NCBI GenBank assembly: GCA_030844895.1
Contig: CM061226.1
Coordinates: forward strand, 114,128,574 to 114,192,573
DNA: 64,000 nt
From: Ambrosia x helenae
Taxonomy: Eukaryota; Streptophyta; Magnoliopsida; Asterales; Asteraceae
Direction of reading: 5' to 3'
The notes under the pieces were generated by a model, which was not told the DNA's origin, made no database searches, and saw only the letters and a program-made list of their open reading frames with translations. Each line of letters opens with the position of its first letter. Within the stretch, counting starts at the first letter, position 1. Made by a program: the position numbers and the translations under genes. Below, one piece after another: positions 40,975 through 53,432 of this stretch.

Positions 40975-43900
40975 ATGGTAAGCAAGAGGATACGAAGAAG
41001 AGACAAAAACGACGACGACGAAGAAGGAGGAGTAGCAGAGTATGAACAGTCACGAGAAGAAAGAATAAAACAGAACCTTCAACGTATGCAAACCCTCGGT
41101 ATCTTCGACCTCTCTCGTAACCTTAAACCTCCTTCCAAACCCAAACCCGCTCGTCCTCCCAAACCCAAACCCGTGCTCGCACCGTCTGGCTCTCCAAGAC
41201 GATCTTCTAGGTATATTTTATAAATTCGTTTGGGTTTTTTAGGTTTTAATACTTTCAAATATTGTGAGGATAGTAATTATTACGATGTAGATCTCGTTGT
41301 GTTACTTATTAGGGTTTTTTAGGTTTTCAATTGGAAGTTATTTTGACTATTTTGACTTTTTTTGACATGTGATGATCATTTTAGTTGGTCGTTATTTTGA
41401 CTTGTTTGACTTTTTTTGACCTGTGATGATCATCTTAATTGGTAGTTATTTTCACTTTTTTTTACCTGTGATAATTATCTTAATTGATAGTTATTTTGAC
41501 TTGTTTGACTTTTTTTAGACCTGTGATCATAGTTGTCAATAGCGAATAGACGGACGATAACAACAAGCTACCAATACGCTGTGTAGCGATAGCGATGAAA
41601 TAGCAGGCGCTATTTCATGTTTAGCGATACACTAGAAGAAAATTTTAGAGATATTTTATATGTATATTTTACCGGAAAAAAAATATTACAAAAATCTCGT
41701 TATTTCCCGCTATTTATTGCTATCAACCATGTAGCGACACATGAGCGCTACTCTACGGTATTAATTCACTATAGCGGACGCAATGCTCGCTATTAACAAC
41801 TATGCCTGTGATGATCGATTTTTAGCTAAAATTATCAGACAAGATCAAGGAAGACTCCTTCATTTGGGTCAGATAAAGGTCCCCTATTAATGCTCTAATT
41901 TTGGTTAAGATGCTGTGGTTTAAATTTTTGAAATGTTAATTTTGTATGTGGTTGATGTAATGTTTTGAGATTTCAAGCTTCTTGCTTGCACCTTTGTGCT
42001 ATAATTTTTGGATTTGCTTTAAAAAAAAAAGACAATTGTTGTAGTTGGGAGTTCATTTTACATGTTTGACTTTTTTTACTTGTGATAATCATCTTAGTTG
42101 GTACTTATTTTGACATTGAAAACTATGGATTCGATGGGATGTTTTTGTTTTAAAGTGGTATGATGTTTTTCCTTATCTGACTTTATTTTATTTGTTTTTT
42201 GGACTTTTCTAACATTGCTTAGGATCAAGATCTTGCCCACTGTTAGTTATGCCGAGAAGCGTGAGTTTAAAGAAAAGGTTGCCAAGAAAATCGAAATTGT
42301 AATAAAGGAAGGTTCAAAACCTGAGGTTTATACTGAAGAGCATGAAAATATGTTGGGCGATCACAAAGAAACCTGGAAGCTTTCGGTGGATGGGTATGAT
42401 GATGAGGGAAATCGCATATATGATGCGTATGATGGAAAGAGTTGCCATCAATGCAGGTTTTGGATTCTTTATTTCTCTTTTATTTTTGGTAACTAAATGA
42501 TGCTTAACTGCTATATCTGTAGTAACGTATGATGCTCATATTGATTTTTAGATCTGTGAGTGCTTAGATAAGTTATATTATCTTGTATAGTGTGATCATA
42601 TAGTCTTGACTCTTGACAAGGCAGGCTAATATTATATGTAGTAAATAAGCCTTTCTAGCTTACTCAAACAATATCTTATGCATCTTTCTATGTTGGAACA
42701 ATTCAGGAATAGTTAATAGAGTTATTCGAAGATAATATGCTCCTGCAATCTTATTCATGAACCCTTAAAAGTTAAAAGGATTTTACTGTGATTAGTCATC
42801 TACTAATGCTAGTGGTTGCAATTCATGAACCCTTATAGTAGATAAGCTGTGTTCGGGTTGATCTTCATAACTAGTATAATTTAACGAATTATGTTTGGGT
42901 TGGCATGTATGTTTAACCTGTTTAAGTAAACATGTCGTCCTGCCAACCCGTTTAAGTAAACATGTCGAACCGCCAACCCGTTTAACCTATTTATTACAAC
43001 CTGCCAGGTGCCAATCTGTTTACAATTCGGATTACACCCCGTCAACCTGTTTACAACCCATTTGACTCGTTTAAATTAGTAGGTTAAGCTGGCTGTGTTT
43101 GGGCCCAACAATTCAACTCGCCACGATTAACACTATGCATAATTGTTAAAGCTAACAAAGATGCCAAATAAAGCTCTTAACGCATTGCGTTATGTATCCT
43201 TAATGATGTTTATAAGTTCATTTAATGAAAGTTGTATATTTACTCAGCCACCTATTGATATTTTGCAGGCAGAAAACGATAGGTCATCGTACTAAATGCT
43301 GCAAGTGTACAAGTGTTCAAGGGCAATTCTGTGGTGATTGCTTGTTCATGAGGTTAGCTACAACATTAAGTGATTATTGAAAAACAGAACATGACCTTTT
43401 ATTGTTTGTTTTTTCTAGTTTAGTCCTTTTATCACTTGAATTATATCTCAATTATAAGCATGCATGCTGGTCCTCTGTGCAGATATGGAGAGAATGTTCT
43501 TGAAGCAAATGCAAACCCAGATTGGGTTTGTCCTGTCTGTAGAGATATATGTAACTGCAGTCGCTGTCGCAGAGTCAAAGGGTGGGAACCCACTGGAAAT
43601 CTTTATAGGAAGGTTAACTTCTTGAACCTTATATTATCTAAAATACCAGTTAAATTTTGATCAAGAGTAGAGCATTAGTGATATTTATGTTTAAATTTTC
43701 AGGCGTTACACCTTGGGTACAAGTCAGTGGCTCACTATCTCATTCACACCCGCGGGCCTCATGGAAAGCAAGAAGACATAGATAACGAAACTGCAGGCTC
43801 ACCAACAGATAAAGAAGGCGCGCAGTTGGATGAAAAAGATGATGATAACATGGATGAAGATGCCAAGCGTAACAAAGACCCCGATTATGATCAGCACCTT

Positions 43901-44002
43901 AAAGGTGGTGATGATGATGCTGATTCAGATTACAAATCTGATCCTCATGGTGGTGATGATGACGCCGATGATGATGAAGAATATTCTAGTGAAGATGATT
44001 AG
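40975..44002 (+). CDS. CDCA7-like zinc-finger protein, copy 2 (327 aa, five exons)
   Basis: Exons 40975-41210, 42223-42456, 43269-43352, 43483-43612 and 43703-44002 join in phase with GT-AG sites. N-terminus MVSKRIRRRDKNDDDEEGGV, then the same YEQSREERIKQNLQRMQTLG helix and a KPKPARPPKPKP basic linker. The Cys-rich CDCA7 domain is at about residues 152-233: GKSCHQCR, TKCCKCTSVQGQFCGDCL, WVCPVCRDICNCSRCRR, GWEPTGNLYRK. The tail is strongly acidic (DDDNMDEDAKRNKDPDYDQH, then GGDDDADSDYKSD...EEYSSEDD). This is the complete member of the pair and the likely ancestral form. Expected to be nuclear and to act in heterochromatin upkeep with a HELLS/DDM1-type remodeller, by analogy with animals. A 277-bp element sits in intron 1. 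Confidence 0.9.
41528..41804. mobile_element. hAT-like MITE rich in TAGCGA/CGCTAT in CDCA7-like copy 2 intron 1 (277 bp)
   Basis: Starts CATAGTTGTCAATAGCG, ends CGCTATTAACAACTATG; exact 8-bp duplication CCTGTGAT at 41520-41527 and 41805-41812. Absent from the same intron of copy 1, so inserted after the duplication. Confidence 0.9.
42900..43090. repeat. Short direct repeats GTTTAAGTAAACATGTCG in intron 2
   Basis: GTTTAAGTAAACATGTCG occurs at about 42920 and 42950, followed by several CCAACCCGTTTAA variants. Probably a decayed MITE; copy 1 intron 2 keeps one such motif (GTTTACGTAAACATGTC, 34221), where the GGCGCGCC-rich element then inserted. Confidence 0.5.
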
Positions 44003-44716
44003 ATGCATTGCGGTGGTTGATAGCTGATTACTGTTTTTGGAATCAATCTTTTTTGGGTTGGGTACCTGAAGTGGTCATAATCATTCTTATGTTATTTCTA
44101 TGACAGTGCTGCGTTTTTTAGCGTCAAGACTGAAAACTTTGGTAAGTATATTAGTTTCAAAGGTACCAGTAGCATGGTGCAAAAGCAAAACTAATGTTAG
44201 GTGCACTGTATGTTGATGGCCCTGTTTATTAATAGATGATGGTTTGCAGATACATGTGATAAAATGAGTTGGTGAGGAAATGGGTCAAAAGACAGTTGAG
44301 GGTAAACATTTTTTGAGTGGGGTTGGATAATAGGTTAACAAGGGTTTTGAGTCAGGATGCCTAATTTTAACAAGGATCAAAATGGTTGATCGCGGAGTAA
44401 TCCCTTTCTTTCTAATAGTTAGTGCGGCGACTCAGTTGTAAAGTTGGTTTTTTTAGTAGAGATTTCTAATGTTTTGAAAATCATTAAACCGGTTGCTTAG
44501 TGGTTCATTGGTCGGATCGGTTAACAAATTTTAAAATCTAGTTGATGTTATATTTGCTTAAAAGTATAAAATACAAAAACATAATATAAATAAATGACGA
44601 AAAAAATAATTGAAAATAAATGTAAAATCAAATATATGATGTGAATTAATAAAATAAAATTAAATAAAAAAAAAACAAATGACTAGGACATCAAGATAAA
44701 GGGGTCATGGTCATGC
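44003..44716. other. 3' flank of CDCA7-like copy 2, no further gene seen
   Basis: AT-rich sequence; no recognisable coding region. A poly(A) signal was not assigned. Confidence 0.35.
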
Positions 44717-44724
44717 ATTGCAAG

Positions 44725-45065
44725 TAGGGATGAGCATTCAAGCCCGAATACCGATCCCGTCCCGTCCCGATCCCGATACCGTACCGAACCGATACCGAAC
44801 CGAGGGGTTTCGGGATCGGTATCGGTATCCATATTTATGGATTTTCGGTTTCGGTATTATCGGTATCGGTACGGGATCGGTACGGTATCGGTATTTTAAG
44901 GCAAAATACCGATACCATACCGGTACCGTACCGATACCGAACCGATACCGTACCGTACCGTATGTGTTCGGTATCGGGATCGGTATTGGGTTTTTGGACT
45001 TTTCGGTATCGGTATTTCGGGATCGGTATCGGTTCGGTACCGATCCCGTCCCGAGCTCATCCCTA
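44725..45065. mobile_element. hAT-like foldback MITE rich in CGGTATCGGTA (341 bp)
   Basis: Starts TAGGGATGAGCATTC, ends GAGCTCATCCCTA; exact 8-bp duplication ATTGCAAG at 44717-44724 and 45066-45073. Interior is repeats of CGATACCG/CGGTATCG. The open frame over it (Arg/Tyr/Pro repeats) is an artefact. Confidence 0.9.
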
Positions 45066-45073
45066 ATTGCAAG

Positions 45074-47446
45074 CCATTCTTGGAACTAACAGAAAGACTT
45101 TTGTGCTTTTAAAATTGATGAATAACTATTTAGTATCACGCTTCTGGCGAGACGAACAAAAAGTAAATGTAAAAATGTCGAATCAAACACGCGCATTGCT
45201 ACATGTCAACTTGCAAAAATTAGATAAAAACGTAAAACATAGAAAAAAATAGCTAAGTTGACGTAGGACCTGCACATTGTGATTGACCATTAAACTTAAA
45301 ACACAGACGTGAAAACAATGAACTGCACACAGACTTTGTTGACTGTTAACTTGTAAAATTTAGACCGAAACCAATACATTATGTTTCTATACACCTATTT
45401 GTAAAGTGACAACGATTATATACACCCATTCATATTTAAAGCATCAACTATTGTAAATCAACATTACGTTTCAAATTAAAGGGTAGAAAGATTTGTTTAG
45501 TTAGAGTTGAGATCCAGTACAAACCATTTTAATTGTAAAAACTGTAAGAACAGATCTTGACCATCCAAATATTTAATCAATGGATGATACTGATTCTACA
45601 TCAACCTGGGATTAGTTATATCAATTAGTAGTTTTAGGGATATTTTAGTAATTAGGCTATAATCAATCTTTTCTATTGACTTTTTTCATATTGGTTTCAC
45701 CATTTTTTTAAAATAAAATAACTTTTATATACTTTATTCTTTCTTTTTTTTTTTGAAAATAATACACCATAAAATAAAAACATTTTTATCTTTAATACGA
45801 GTATAATATTGAAATAGTACTTCAAAACTATTTGTGTTAATATGTATGTATTAGTTTCAAACTTGTTTTGTGATGGTTCTATATTTGCTAGTTTCGAAAC
45901 TATATGTGTTGGTTTCAATACATTAATTTATATAAGTAACACAAATAATATCTATCTAAGCAACACATCAATTTATAAAATCAACACAGAAACTTATATA
46001 ATCAGAACTTTAACAACTTGAATCTTGACGTGTGATCTTGACCCACAAATTCCAACCATTTTTTTTTCTTCATATTTCGATTATTTGCCTATATGATTTC
46101 TTTCTAATTAAAAGTTAAAATTAATCAATTTTAGTTTATATCAGCACGTTGAAAGTCAATTTATCTCAGTACAATGAGGTTGATTTCAATGACGATGATG
46201 AGGTTGATATTAGCACACATGTGAATTATAAGAGGTTTAATGAATATTTATAACTGATATCAACCCCGAGCTATGCTGCGGTACCCCTAATTACAATACC
46301 ATTATTACATAACCACAGATGCAAGATTGATTACGAAAGTATAGAGTTAAGTTAGAAAAGTATACAACATGTTCATGGCATGCCGTTGGGTTAGTCCTAG
46401 TTACATAATCTACTAAGGAAAGTTACAAAATGTATCATATAAAGTAAACAATGTAAATAATAGATAAAAGCGTTAGTTATATGTGCAACGCTTATTAGCC
46501 ATTTCCATGTACATATTATACATTCTCATTTATTAGTTTTGAAAATAAAAAATAAAAAAAATAAAGAACTCGAACTGTAGATGTATGTAATGGGAGGGAG
46601 AGGGGGAGAGGGAGAGAGAGGGAGAGGGGGAGAGGGAGGGAGAGAGAGCGAGAGATGGAGAGGGAGAGGGAGAGAGAGAGAGAGAGAGAGAGAATGAGTG
46701 GGGGTTAAGTGAGAGAAAGATAGACATGTGGACCGATGGGTATCTTTAAGAGAACGTTTTTTGAAAAACTCAAAGAGTATAACTTACATGAGTTACAACA
46801 CAATATTGCATAGAAAAGTTGCTAAATGTAGTGTTGGTTAGTTTTTGAAAACTTATGGGTAATTTATAGGTTGAAGTGTAAGAACAATGAGAAACGAGCA
46901 CGATGCGTGACATGTCCTAAAGGTCAAGGTAAATGCATAATAAAAAGCACCAACATATTGGATTGAAAATAAGTAAATAGTTTGACATAATAAATAATAG
47001 TTTTTACAATAAAAAGAAACTATTAAATTAGCTAACTGATTATGGCGTTCTAGAAAAGGACAGAAACCAATATGCCATGTCAGTACGACCCCTATCCTTC
47101 CCCTCTCCGTCTAGACACACTCCTCATATTAGAGTGTATGTGATATGCAATGACCGGCCACCGGTTTAGGTAGTTAGTAGAGGAGGTTATGTTTGTTATC
47201 CTCTTCATTTTCTTCTATAAACATGTATCTTGTTCTCATTTGTCTTAGTAAAAGTAATGTTCTTGAAAGTTCTACCATTTGTTTCACCTCCTCCTTTGCC
47301 ATTCTATTTCTTTTTCTGAACTTGTAGAGAAATCCCCAGAATTCGAAGAGGCGTGAGTTTTGGATAAGATTTTTTTTACTGTGTTTGTGGTGTAGTGTAA
47401 TGAAATCAAAACTTATCATTAGGGAGTGTTTACCAGTTATCATATA
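45074..47446. other. Unassigned AT-rich sequence with a GA microsatellite
   Basis: Apart from an AG-rich microsatellite at 46593-46692 (GGGAGAGGGAGAGAG type), nothing was recognised. A minus-strand frame at 47174-47455 has no family resemblance. Confidence 0.35.
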
Positions 47447-48305
47447 TGTTAACACCGGCTATGACCGGTTAGGTAGTTGGCAGTTAGTTAGTAGCGGTTA
47501 GGGCTGCAAAAAAAACCAAATGAACATGAACAAGGCCATGTTCATGTTCATTTGTTTAGGAAAATATGTGTTCACGAACAATTCATGAACACTTACCAAA
47601 TGAGATTTTCTAGTTAGTGTTCGTTTGTGTCCATTTGTTAATTTTGTTCATGAATGCACATGAACACAAACAGATATTCATGAATACAAATGAACACAAA
47701 GAAGTGTTCATGAACGGAAACAAACACAAACGGACATTCATGAACACAAATGACACAAAGAAGTGTTCATGAACGGAAACAAACACAAACGGACATTCAT
47801 GAACACAAATGACACAAAGAAGTGTTCATGAAAGGAAACAAACACAAACGGACATATGTTAACTTTCTAATAAAATTGATTGAGATACATATATTTACCT
47901 CATATAAATTGTTTATTTATTTATTTGGGTAAAATAAATAAAAAGAAATTAAAATTAAGACAAATTATAAAAATTAAAAACCTTATTAAACTAACGAACA
48001 TAAACAAACATGAACGAACATGTTACCGAACGTTCACGAACATAAACGAACGAACGTGGCCTGTGTTCATGTTTGTTCGTTTAACTAAACGAACGAAATG
48101 TTTTGTTCATGTTCATTCGTTTATTAAACAAACGAACACAAAAGAACTTCCCGCCGAACGGTTCATAAACAGTTCGCTGAAAGTTCAGTTTATTTGTAGC
48201 CCTAGTAACGGTTTTATTAGTTGGGCACCACCTCTCATTGTTCTATATATGTGCCTTGTATTCTTTTGTATTTGTGTGAAATAATAATTAGTTGAGAGCT
48301 CAACA
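47447..48305 (+). repeat. Short LTR (about 144 bp) interrupted by a foldback element
   Basis: TGTTAACACCGGCTATGACC (47447) and GTTGAGAGCTCAACA (ending 48305) look like the TGTT...AACA ends of one LTR, with GTTCTATATATGTGCC as its TATA region. Subtracting the element at 47499-48205 and one target repeat leaves about 144 bp. The sequence after it (ATCATATGGTGCCGG) may be a diverged primer-binding site. No partner LTR or polyprotein was found, so solo-LTR status is not proven. Confidence 0.4.
47499..48205. mobile_element. hAT-like foldback element rich in GAACATGAAC/GTTCATG (707 bp)
   Basis: Starts TAGGGCTGCAAAAAAAAC, ends TTTGTAGCCCTA. Flanks GTAGCGGT (47491-47498) and GTAACGGT (48206-48213) are an 8-bp duplication with one mismatch. 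A 58-bp stretch (AAGTGTTCATGAACGGAAAC...) is repeated in tandem at about 47701-47850. Same class as 7568 and 31617. Confidence 0.85.
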
Positions 48306-51177
48306 ATTTCTTATGCTTATATCATATGGTGCCGGTATTTTGATTGATTAATCTTAGGGTTTGGTTTGCCTGTTTACTTTTGCTGTCTACGGAGTTACTA
48401 GCTGATACGTGAGCTTGCATTGATTAGTTATTCTTACATTCACTAGCATAGTTCTATTTTTCTTCTGTCCAAGTTAGTTAATGCTCTGCCTTTGCTAATA
48501 TGATTGATTAGATCTAGGTGAGGATTGTAATAGATTTCCGTTACATCCAGAAACCGATAATATTCTAATGCGTGCATTTGTTTGTGTGTTTAAAGGGAAA
48601 TTACCGAAAATGGAAGAGTATCATGAAGTACATGGTAACATTTCACTCTCTAAATTTGTTGGATACTAGTTACTACTTGATTTGCTCTTCTTCAATTAGC
48701 ACAAACACTATTTCAGGACCTTTGCACGATGAAGATTTATATGCTCCTTTTCCTTCAGTCTTTCAATGGAGCGATGGACCATGCGTTTAAAATATGTGCG
48801 TAAACGTAGTTATATCAAATCAAATATAATTTAGAAGTTATCTGATCTATATATCCTTTGTTTTGTTAATTTGGATCACTTTTGTACTACGAAAACCTAT
48901 AACGCATTCATGAGACATCAGTGGCAACCGTACAAATTTCTACACCCCATGCCAGGATCTTCAGTACTCTACTTACGGTAAAGCTTTTGGGTACCGTTGA
49001 TGCAATTGCACATGCATGAGACATTGTTGGTCATGCAATATATAGGGTTAGCGTAATCACATTTGACTTTCCGGTTTTTAAAACTATGGTTTCCATTGGT
49101 TTTGTTTATGTAGGGGTTTCAAGTTACGTGTAGAGGACATCCTAGTCCTGCCACTATGAGGCAATTGACAGGTCTTGAGGGTACCGTCTTTAGACCATGT
49201 GGTCATAAGGTGTGTTAAGGGAAGGGGTGGATGGGGATGATTAGAGTGCTGGTTTTGTGAACCGGGTTGTGGTTAAGGGCGGTGGTGAAAGGCTGAACAG
49301 TAGTGAGTAATAGTGGGTTGGGTTTGTTGTTGGGTGGGGACTGTTGGGGCTAGTTATGGACTATTTGCGGCTGGTTGGGTGTTTCAGTGAGGGTAAGTGA
49401 TGTGGAAAGGAGTGATCACATATGGTTTTGGTGGTGGGAGTGGGAGCAGAAGATGGGTTTCGCTGGTTTGTAATCATACTCCGACAATAAGGTTTCATTG
49501 GGATATTATATGACTCTCCTTTGTTATGTTACCCAGCTTAATTTATGTCTTCTGCCAACAGTCTGAACAAGTCTTTATTTCAAAAAGTAATATATGGATA
49601 ATAGGCTATACCTTGTGCAACACGGATTGTGCCGCCTTTTTAGCTATAAGCCTATGGAATTGACACACTGGGTATCGTGTATGAAATACAGAACATGTTC
49701 GTAGAAATTGGAAAAGCACATAACTTGAAAAATATAGATACGCGGATTGAAAATTGTGTAGAACACTCAAACATATTAGATCTACATGGAGATCATTGAT
49801 CCATACAATTGTGTTTACAGCCGCAAGAACACACGTATGGAGATTTAATAAAGAAGAAAAAAGTGTGGTTCATGGTCGTGTCCTACAATGGCGCTGATCA
49901 AGAAGCACAAATCTTACTCGGACGGTTAGGATCGTCCATGACAAGAAATTTGGAGCCACACTTTTTACTTTTTCTTTCTACTATTTAGATATGCACCTGA
50001 GGAAAAGAGGAAAGTAGGGGTGGAGGTGGCTGCAGGAGTCTCCTCCTGCATAAAACTACAAAAAGTGTGGTAGGGATCTAACATGTTACCCTAGACTAGA
50101 GTGAAGGCCTTTTAAATATGGAACTCATGGGCCACCTTTATAGATCCATAACCTATTGAGTCAAGCCCAGTTATGGGTTATCTCTACAAATCCCCAGCCC
50201 AATAAGTGCAACATAAGCTACATTGGGCTGGGCCTCGCTATTAGGTTAGTAGACAACAATAATTAATATCATAAATATGGCAAATGATACGAGTAATCAA
50301 TATTCTCATGATGATTGACCGTTTAGGCCAGGTCGGCGGTGGGTTTAGTACCATACCACTTCAGTGGTCATGTTATTTGTTGAAATAGTAGCAAAGACAA
50401 GGTCAGAGTATAGGAAAATAGTCATGAGGAAATTAATAATGGAGGCAAAAGGGTAGGTGGATTCATAGAAAGAGTTTGTTGTTTGCCCGTGGGATGATGT
50501 AGGCAGTGGTAACCGCAATAGTCCGGTGGGTAACAAGAAACACACATTGAACTGATCCACATACATATCTAATTTAAAATTTCTATCATCAATCCAACTT
50601 AAGTTTTACTTTTGAATAATTTTGCAGAGAGTTCTCCTTAAATGTTGTACATCAATCCCGTATTGTCACATCACTTTGTTAATTCACGTAACTGAAACAC
50701 AGTTCTGGAGGCAGCACAACCCTAAACCACTACACTGAAATGTTTTTTTTTTCTTTTTTTAATTATTGTTTTAAATAAAATAAGCATTTTAGTTATACAT
50801 GAAAACTTAAAATAAAAAATCCAAATTAAAACCCAATCTTATTCCATCTTCTAATTTTCTATTAAGTAAAACCCATATTTAAATTAATAAAGAATTAAAC
50901 CCCAAATTTAATTAAAAATAAAATTAAAAAAACCCCATCTTCCCATCTTCTTCCACCCACAACCTCTAAACCCTAAATAATAAAAAAAAACCCCCAAAAA
51001 TTCCATCTTTTTACCCCAAATCCCTCTAAATCACAGCTCCACCTTAAATTAAAAAACCTAAACTCTCACATTCTAGTGAAAACAACCGTTTACTAGAACC
51101 AGCAAAGCTCCACGGGACCCTTACACGTGACCATAGCGGCGACGTTACCGTGTGGGAACTGGGGTACACGTGGGGTT
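48306..51177. other. Unassigned sequence, probably decayed repeats
   Basis: No coding region with family resemblance. A frame at 48660-48790 (ISGPLHDEDLYAPFPSVFQW) might be a decayed exon but I cannot place it. G-rich GGTGG stretches at 49250-49460; inverted CACTTTTT/GTGTGG motifs near 49860 and 49960; A-rich tract at 50750-51060. Confidence 0.35.
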
Positions 51178-51179
51178 AG

Positions 51180-51540
51180 GGTGCGTCTTGATGCAAAGGG
51201 AAGGTTCATTGCCTATGCCTCAAAATAAGTCAAACCACATGAGTGTAATTACCCAACCCATGATTTGGAATTGGTGACTGTGGTGTTTGCTTTAAAGATA
51301 TGTAGGCACTACCTAGATGGGACAAAGTGTACCATTTATTCTGATCATAAGTGTCTCAAATACTTCTTTGAACAGAAGGATCTTAATATGAGGCAGAGGA
51401 GGTGGCTAGAATTAATTAAAGATTATGACTATGATATTTCGTATCACCCGGGTAAAGCTAATGTTGTGGCTGACGCTTTGAGTCGAAAGGAATACCCACC
51501 TCCAATTCAAGTAAAAGCCGTGGGTGTTGTGGTTATACAT
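51180..51540 (+). pseudogene. Ty3/gypsy RNase H fragment
   Basis: CVLMQ then GRFIAYASK with a frame break near 51195 and a TAA at 51226-51228. An open stretch follows: PTHDLELVTVVFALKICRHY, LDGTKCTIYSDHKCLKYFFE, QKDLNMRQRRWLELIKDYD, then YHPGKANVVADALSRKEYPP. This is the RNase H end of a chromovirus-like gypsy polyprotein (the FALKI..HYL, SDHKSL and ADALSRK motifs). The rest of the element is missing on both sides. Confidence 0.88.
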
Positions 51541-51900
51541 ACATGCCATCAAAAGCAATTATACAACTTTGAGCAACGAAATCGCCTACCCCGGAGAGGC
51601 AATTATCATACTCAATAGTTCAAGTCACACATGATGATCCTCAAAAGTCACATCCAAGCACACAAATAAAATCCTAAATGACTGACTACAAATTAACATT
51701 GCATAATCCATATACTGGTGAACGACAAACACCTAAGCATATTCGACATCTAATCTAATTCGAGGCATGCTAAGAGAGAAAAAACAAACAGAAAAATAAA
51801 TAAATATACTGACCTGAATCACCAACAAGAAATAGAACCTTACCACAACGAGGAAGACCATTTTTGTCTTTAATAATCTCCCTCTCATGCCCCTCTAAGC
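51541..51900. other. Unassigned linker between retroelement fragments
   Basis: No recognisable reading frame beyond the gypsy fragment. Ends where homology with 60303 onward begins. Confidence 0.35.
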
Positions 51901-51902
51901 AT

Positions 51903-52215
51903 AGTTGTGTATAATGCTACTTGTCATGGAATGTTGATTAGGAATCTCATTACTGGACTCAAAATTGTTAATTCCATCTAGACCATTGAAGCTTTACTAT
52001 GATAACTCAGCCACCCTTAGTTTCTTGAACACTAACAGTTTGACTAGCGCTTGTCATTTCTTAGATACGAAGTATTTGTTCGTACATGAACGAGTTGAGA
52101 AAACATTCTTTGTATCGAACATATAAGTACTAACGATATGCAAGGTCTCCCACCTATGGTATTCGAAGATCACGTTTCGAAGATGGGACTTACTAATGAC
52201 CTTTTTTAGAAGCAT
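51903..52215 (+). pseudogene. Ty1/copia RNase H terminus, degraded
   Basis: In changing frames the sequence reads HGMLIRNLITGLKIVNSI, then PLKLYYDNSAT-like, LDTKYLFVHERVE, and LPPMVFEDHVSKMGLTNDLF. These are the copia RNase H end motifs (L..LYCDN..A, KHID.KYL..RERV, LPPKVFEDHV). Several stops and frame breaks. It pairs with 60303-60430 in the second duplication copy. Confidence 0.75.
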
Positions 52216-52550
52216 ATGTATTTATTTGACCATTTATGTTTACTTATGACTTATGACTTACATTTGATGAAATTTCCTCATTATGATTTGTTTGTCTATT
52301 ACTATGTTAAGCTATCATAATGACATAAGACAATGATGTAACAAGTCAACAATTAAGGGCATAATGTAAATTGATCATAATGTTAAGTTTAAGATTTGGA
52401 TTGTAGTATGATTAACGGGGTCCTAAGTCCAATAAAGACTTAACGGCCGTATTTCTGTGCTACAATATGGGTTTAGAACTAAAATGAGTATTTAACTCAT
52501 GAGGCTTATGGAATACTCATAATAAAAGATTACTCGGCTAAGCGGGAGAA

Positions 52551-53130
52551 TGTTGGAATAAATATACGTGACGTCTTGTATATTTATCGATAGCCTTTAA
52601 TGGACGTACTTATCATTAGTTGGGCCTAACTAGAGCGTCCTCTGGGCATGTATAAATAGGGAGAGATTACTAGGGATTAAGGGTTACACAACATTATCAA
52701 CATAACACCATAAAGTTTCGGCCCTCCCCACTCTCTCCATAACCGATCCTGTGAAGGATCATTAGCCATCATAACTGCATACCCTAAAGGGAACTCGAAC
52801 ACACTGACGATCATGTCGACCTCAACGCTCTCAATATCAGTAGCAGGTCTCACGAATCTTTCAAGTACATGTTTAGTTGTTTTCCATTACATACTAACAA
52901 AATTTACACAACAATCCACATGTAAGCTACTAGCGAATTCCATTGGTAAACAAACTACCCTCTGTTTTGATCTTATCTACCGTTCGAAGACCTACTATAT
53001 GTTAAAACCCATGACTCAACCTAGAAAATTTTTGCTGACTTCAACCCATGACCTCCATATTGGAAGGTCATCGGCTTTCTTGGTTATACTACCAACTTCT
53101 AGTATTAAGTTGTATATATATATATAAATC
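52551..53130 (+). repeat. 3' LTR of the copia fragment (right end uncertain)
   Basis: After the purine tract AAGCGGGAGAA, TGTTGGAATAAATATACG begins the LTR, with TGTATAAATAGGGAGAG as its TATA region. Compared with the second copy (about 60430-61080) this one lacks about 70 bp between two GCCTTT motifs. The 3' limit is not fixed. Confidence 0.6.
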
Positions 53131-53432
53131 ATGAAAGTATCATTAATATCATGTTGGAAGGTCACATGGCACGATTAATATCATGTTTTCATTAGCTTGT
53201 CATACAAGTTAAGAGGAGGTCAAGATTTACTTTTATGAAGATGCACCTTGGATTGGATTCATGATATAACAACTTATAACGTACAAAAAAAAAAAAAAAA
53301 AGAGAATACACTAAACATCAAAGCAAAATGAAAATTAAAAGTTGATATGATTGGAAATGCCTCTTGGGCCTGGCCTGTAGAGTCATTAAAGATCTTCTTT
53401 GAATCGAATGCAACCTCGGTGGTACTTCTTCT

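Noticed and set aside
44718..45089. 123-codon frame rich in RYR and IGIG repeats
   Set aside because: Translation of CGGTATCG repeats in a MITE with exact target duplication; not a gene.
46533..46727. Ser/Pro/Leu-rich minus-strand frame
   Set aside because: Translation of a GA microsatellite.
47174..47455. A 93-codon minus-strand gene
   Set aside because: No domain, no recognisable promoter or splice context, and it abuts retroelement sequence; cannot be told from chance.
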